Below, piece by piece: positions 60,505 through 64,000 of a stretch of 64,000 bases of DNA (its first letter is position 1; each line of letters begins with the position of its first letter). This DNA is from Natrinema saccharevitans (GTDB lineage: Archaea; Halobacteriota; Halobacteria; Halobacteriales; Natrialbaceae): NCBI RefSeq assembly GCF_001953745.1, contig NZ_LWLN01000001.1, positions 2,418,001 to 2,482,000 on the forward strand. The letters are read 5' to 3'. The position numbers and the translations under genes are program-made. The notes under the pieces were generated by a model that was not told the DNA's origin, searched no databases, and saw only the letters and a list, made by a program, of their open reading frames with translations.

Positions 60505-62847
60505 ATGGCTGTACTCTGGCTGGACGAGATCAGTGCCGGCGACCTCGAGAAGGTCGGCGGTAAAGGTGCTTCCCTGGGCGAGCTGACGGGTGCGGGGCTG
60601 CCCGTTCCGCCGGGATTCGTCGTAACTGCCGGGACCTATCGATCGTTCATCGAAGAGGCCGAAATCGACGAGGAACTGTTCGCAGCCGTCGACGTCGACG
60701 TCGACGACTCCAGTGCGCTGGCCGAGGCCGCCGACCGCGCACAGGAACTCATTCTCGAGACCCCCTTCCCCGACGAGCTTCGCGAGGAGATCCTCGCGAG
60801 CTACGCGGAGGTCGGCGACGGCGAGGCCTTCGTCGCCGTCCGGTCTTCGGCGACGGCCGAAGACCTGCCCGACGCCTCCTTCGCCGGCCAGCAGGAGACG
60901 TTCCTCAACGTTACCGAGGAGGCCCTGCTCGATCGGGTCCGGGAGTGTTGGGCCTCGCTCTTTACCCAGCGAGCGATCTACTACCGCCAGGAGCAGGGCT
61001 TCGACCACTCGGCGGTCAACATCGCCGTCGTCGTCCAGCAGATGGTCGACGCCGAGAAGTCCGGCGTGATGTTCACGAGCCACCCCTCGACTGGCGACCC
61101 GACGATGATCATCGAGGCCGCGTGGGGGCTCGGCGAGGCCGTCGTCTCCGGCGCCGTCTCGCCGGACAACTACGTCGTCGACCGCGAGGACCGCGACGTC
61201 GACGTCACCGTCGCCGAAAAGAAGGTCAAACACGAGAAAGACGAGGCGACCGGCGAGACCGTCGAGCGCGAGGTGCCCCAGGACAAACGCAACGAGCGAG
61301 TGCTTTCCGACGACGAGATCGACGCGCTGATGGACTTAGGCGAGCGCGTCGAGGACCACTACGGCGAGCCCCAGGACGTCGAGTGGGCCATCGTCGGCGG
61401 CGACGTCTACATGCTTCAGTCCCGGCCGATCACGACCATCGACGAGAGCGGCAGCGACGCCGCCGACGCGACCGGCAGCGTCGACGCCGCGGCCGGACTG
61501 ACCGACGGCAGCGGGAGCGTCGGGAGCGCGGAGGCTGCAGGCGGCGACTCGGGCACGAGTCCCGACGACTCGGGCGAGGTGCTGGTCGACGGGCTCGGCT
61601 CGAGTCCGGGCACGGTCAGCGGACCCGCGAAGATCGTCACCAAGCTCGACGACCTGGCGAAGGTCGGCGAGGGCGATATCATCGTCACCGAGATGACGAT
61701 GCCCGACATGGTACCCGCGATGAAGCGGGCCTCGGGGATCATCACCGACGAGGGCGGCATGACCAGCCACGCCGCCATCGTTTCGCGCGAACTGGGCGTG
61801 CCCGCCATCGTCGGCACGACCAACGCCACGACCGTCCTCGAGGACGGCCAGGTCGTCACCCTCGACGGCGACAAGGGCTCGGTCCTCGAGGGCTCGACGG
61901 TCGAACCCGACGAGGAGACCGAACCGGTCGAGGAGGTCCGCCCGCAGTCGCCGGTCAAGCCGATGACCGCGACCGAGGTGAAGGTCAACGTCTCGATCCC
62001 GGAAGCGGCCGAACGCGCGGCCGCGACGGGTGCCGACGGCGTCGGCCTCCTCCGGACGGAACACATGATCCTCTCGCTGAACCAGACCCCCGAGAAGTTC
62101 ATCGCGGAAAACGGCACGGACGCCTACACGAAGGAACTCGTCGACGGGATCCGCGGCGTCGCAGACGAGTTCTACCCTCGTCCCGTCCGCGTGCGAACGC
62201 TGGACGCCCCCACCGACGAGTTCCGCCAGCTCGAGGGCGGGGCCGACGAGCCCGACGAACACAACCCGATGCTTGGGTATCGAGGCATCCGGCGCTCGCT
62301 CGATCGACCCGACGTCTTCGCCCACGAACTCGAGGCGTTCCGGCGGCTCTACGAGATGGGCTACGACAACGTCGAGATCATGCTGCCGCTGGTCAACGAC
62401 GCCGAAGACGTCTATCGGGCCAAAGCGTGCATGAAAGAGGCCGGCATCGACCCCGAGAAGCGCAAGTGGGGGGCGATGATCGAGACGCCGGCGGCCGCGC
62501 TGTCGGTCGAGGAACTGGCCGAGGCCGGCATCGACTTCGCCTCCTTCGGGACGAACGACCTCACTCAGTACACGCTGGCGGTCGACCGCAACAACGAGAA
62601 CGTCGCCGACCGATTCGACGAACTCCACCCTGCAGTGTTGCGCCTGATCGGCGACGTCATCGAGACCTGCCGCGAACACGGCGTCGACACGAGCATCTGC
62701 GGGCAGGCCGGCTCCAAGCCCGAGATGGTCAAGTTCCTCGCCAACGAGGGAATCACGTCGATCTCCGCGAACATCGACGCCGTCCGCGACGTCCAACACG
62801 AGGTCAAACGCGTCGAACAGAAACTCCTGCTCGATTCGGTCCGCTAA
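60505..62847 (+). CDS. ppsA: phosphoenolpyruvate synthase
   Basis: 780 residues. It makes PEP from pyruvate and ATP in gluconeogenesis. The N-terminal ATP-grasp domain has KVGGKGASLGELTGAGLPVP and SSATAEDLPDASFAGQQETFLN. The swivelling domain has the phosphohistidine loop GGMTSHAAIVSREL with His422. The PEP-binding barrel ends in STSICGQAGSKPEMVKFL-like sequence with Cys732. An acidic/Ser/Gly linker (about 313-355) between the ATP-grasp and swivelling domains is longer than in E. coli. It stands alone. Confidence 0.96.
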   Translation: MAVLWLDEISAGDLEKVGGKGASLGELTGAGLPVPPGFVVTAGTYRSFIEEAEIDEELFAAVDVDVDDSSALAEAADRAQELILETPFPDELREEILASYAEVGDGEAFVAVRSSATAEDLPDASFAGQQETFLNVTEEALLDRVRECWASLFTQRAIYYRQEQGFDHSAVNIAVVVQQMVDAEKSGVMFTSHPSTGDPTMIIEAAWGLGEAVVSGAVSPDNYVVDREDRDVDVTVAEKKVKHEKDEATGETVEREVPQDKRNERVLSDDEIDALMDLGERVEDHYGEPQDVEWAIVGGDVYMLQSRPITTIDESGSDAADATGSVDAAAGLTDGSGSVGSAEAAGGDSGTSPDDSGEVLVDGLGSSPGTVSGPAKIVTKLDDLAKVGEGDIIVTEMTMPDMVPAMKRASGIITDEGGMTSHAAIVSRELGVPAIVGTTNATTVLEDGQVVTLDGDKGSVLEGSTVEPDEETEPVEEVRPQSPVKPMTATEVKVNVSIPEAAERAAATGADGVGLLRTEHMILSLNQTPEKFIAENGTDAYTKELVDGIRGVADEFYPRPVRVRTLDAPTDEFRQLEGGADEPDEHNPMLGYRGIRRSLDRPDVFAHELEAFRRLYEMGYDNVEIMLPLVNDAEDVYRAKACMKEAGIDPEKRKWGAMIETPAAALSVEELAEAGIDFASFGTNDLTQYTLAVDRNNENVADRFDELHPAVLRLIGDVIETCREHGVDTSICGQAGSKPEMVKFLANEGITSISANIDAVRDVQHEVKRVEQKLLLDSVR

Positions 62848-62940
62848 CGGCCGCGGGCTTCCGAGTATCGCTGATCATCTGCCGTTCGCGCCGCGAGCAG
62901 CCGCTCTAGCGACGCCACCAGCAGCCACCGACGGCCGTCG

Positions 62941-63150
62941 TCACCACGAGTACGCCTGCCCCGCGACGACGAAAAACCCGAGGCCGACGCCGAGGGCTGC
63001 GACCGCGATCGCGGTCCCTAGAAGCCGAACCAGATCCGTCAGCAGCGTCGGGTACTCCGGCTGGGGCTCGAGGTTCGCGACGAGGACCGAGACGAACGCG
63101 CCGACTCCGAGGCCACACAGGCCGGCGATCGCCGGGCCGAGCCAGCTCAT
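62941..63150 (-). CDS. small two-helix membrane protein
   Basis: 69 residues with two hydrophobic segments (LGPAIAGLCGLGVGAFVSVLV, split at the end, and VRLLGTAIAVAALGVGLGFFVV). The codon pattern and hydrophobicity support it, but no family is recognised. It lies between ppsA and the next gene, from which it is divergent. Confidence 0.55.
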   Translation of the reverse strand: MSWLGPAIAGLCGLGVGAFVSVLVANLEPQPEYPTLLTDLVRLLGTAIAVAALGVGLGFFVVAGQAYSW

Positions 63151-63228
63151 AGGCTCGGTGGGGCGGCCGGCGACCTATAGCCTGTGGCCGGGGAAAGGCC
63201 CATGCCGACGGCCGCCCTCCGTTCGGCT

Positions 63229-63855
63229 ATGAGCGATCGCTCGGACGAGGTGACCGAGAGCCGGGATCCCGCCGCCACCGACGACCTCCTCGAGGAGACG
63301 GACCGACTGCTCTCGGAGTCGGACGCGGATGTCGGCGGCGCGCGGGCGGCGGGCGACGCCGCCGGGAACGAGCCGTCGGCCCCGATCGACGATCCGTTGA
63401 GCGACTCGTCGTTCGGTTCCGGCACCGAAGTCGACCGCGATGCCGAGCCAGCGGCCGACGACGGCGACGACTCGCGGTCGTGGCTCGCCCCCGTCACGTC
63501 GCGGCTCTCGCTGGGTCGGTATTTCTCGCCGAAGGAATACCTCGCGCTCGTCGCGCTGCTGGGGACCGGCCTGCTGGGCGGTGCGACCGTGCTGCCCGTC
63601 GCCGGCCGCCTGATCGGGATGTTCGCCGTCGCCTTCTTCGTCGGTCTCGTCGCGTCGAAGCGGCGCTACCTCGAGGTGGGGATCGCCGGTGTTTCGGTCG
63701 GTGGCGTCGCCGCGGTGCTGAACAACGCCGTTCTCGCGGCGGTCGGCTCGGGCCAGTCGCTGGTCGCCGTCGGCGCGACAGTCGGGCTGCTTGCGGCCGT
63801 CGTCGGCTACTACTTCGGTCGCGACCTGCGCGACGGGCTCGCGCGGGACGTCTAA
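63229..63855 (+). CDS. membrane protein with disordered acidic N-terminus
   Basis: 208 residues. The first 95 are acidic and Ala/Ser/Asp rich without structure. Three or four hydrophobic helices follow (YLALVALLGTGLLGGATVL; LIGMFAVAFFVGLVAS; VGIAGVSVGGVAAVLNNAVL; VGATVGLLAAVVGYYFG). The end is RDLRDGLARDV. Start at 63229 is chosen for the MSDRSDEV beginning. The stop codon overlaps that of the opposite-strand gene. Function unknown; haloarchaeal membrane proteins of this plan are common. Confidence 0.7.
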   Translation: MSDRSDEVTESRDPAATDDLLEETDRLLSESDADVGGARAAGDAAGNEPSAPIDDPLSDSSFGSGTEVDRDAEPAADDGDDSRSWLAPVTSRLSLGRYFSPKEYLALVALLGTGLLGGATVLPVAGRLIGMFAVAFFVGLVASKRRYLEVGIAGVSVGGVAAVLNNAVLAAVGSGQSLVAVGATVGLLAAVVGYYFGRDLRDGLARDV

Positions 63856-63998
63856 CCGTTGGTCGTCAGCTCCCAGCCGCGTTCGGTCCGCCGGACCACG
63901 CCGTTGTCGGCCATCACCTCGAGGAGTTCGGCGACGACCTCCCGCGGAGCGTCGATGGCGTCGCTGAGTTCGCCGACCGACTTGGGTTCGGTCCGGAT
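63852..63998 (-). CDS. winged-helix protein, C-terminal part (5' end outside window)
   Basis: The minus strand is open from the right edge to a TAG at 63852-63854 and encodes 48 residues, beginning IRTEPKSVGELSDAI and continuing APREVVAELLEVMADNGVVRR, then TERGWELTTNG. The helix-turn-helix followed by a short wing is a typical MarR/ArsR-like end. Its stop overlaps the stop of the gene on the other strand. Confidence 0.7.
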   Translation of the reverse strand: MRTEPKSVGELSDAIDAPREVVAELLEVMADNGVVRRTERGWELTTNG

Positions 63999-64000
63999 GC

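Overview
The window is a GC-rich, gene-dense stretch of a haloarchaeal chromosome. Supporting signs are the very acidic proteins, the strong CTC-GAG and GAC-GTC codon patterns, leaderless-looking TATA promoters, an intron-containing tRNA-Gln, a bat-type helix-turn-helix regulator, a PGF-CTERM protein, deoxyhypusine synthase, and an eleven-gene complex I operon without nuoE/F/G. Gene content fits the Natrialbaceae (Haloterrigena/Natrinema-like), but I cannot fix the genus from sequence alone.

Layout. 1-7 kb: end of an M48 protease gene, an SRPBCC protein, trkA, an FAD amine-oxidase-like gene, a TyrA-like dehydrogenase, an Rsm22 methyltransferase and surE. 7-13.7 kb: a MITE-like hairpin, small regulators, tRNA-Gln with a zinc-finger HNH nuclease beside it, an aminotransferase/ribH operon, a DUF4097 lipoprotein, purK and purE. 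13.9-24.4 kb: the nuoABCDHIJJKLMN operon, with most genes overlapping by 4 nt (ATGA). 24.4-28.6 kb: a DHH phosphoesterase with an RCK-like N-terminus, a CBS-ParB protein, and gatB with a decayed extra copy of its 3' end nearby. 28.7-32.7 kb: the most unusual locus, a membrane-tethered winged-helix regulator divergent from a secreted acidic-repeat protein and a PGF-CTERM protein whose ectodomain resembles that of the regulator. 32.9-42.9 kb: deoxyhypusine synthase, an SDR/acyl-CoA synthetase pair, a bat-type regulator and a complete branched-chain-amino-acid-type ABC importer. 43-52.5 kb: a multi-PAS histidine kinase, a second M48 protease and a coiled-coil/smc/scpA cluster. 52.6-64 kb: a zinc-ribbon membrane protein, a MATE exporter converging on a phosphoribosyltransferase across an exact 79-bp tandem duplication, thiC behind a repeat-containing promoter, an alpha/beta hydrolase lipoprotein lacking its nucleophile serine, a PhzF protein, phosphoenolpyruvate synthase and small membrane proteins.

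How the genes work together. Most are housekeeping: respiration (nuo), purine, riboflavin and thiamine synthesis, gluconeogenesis (pps), chromosome organisation (smc/scpA) and translation (gatB, tRNA-Gln, Rsm22, dys). The SDR, ligase, bat regulator and ABC importer may form an uptake-and-catabolism unit for a short-chain hydroxy or keto acid; this is inference. The 28.7-32.7 kb locus looks like a one-component extracytoplasmic sensing system with three 10-bp phased operator-like repeats between its divergent promoters, and is my best candidate for an undescribed system.
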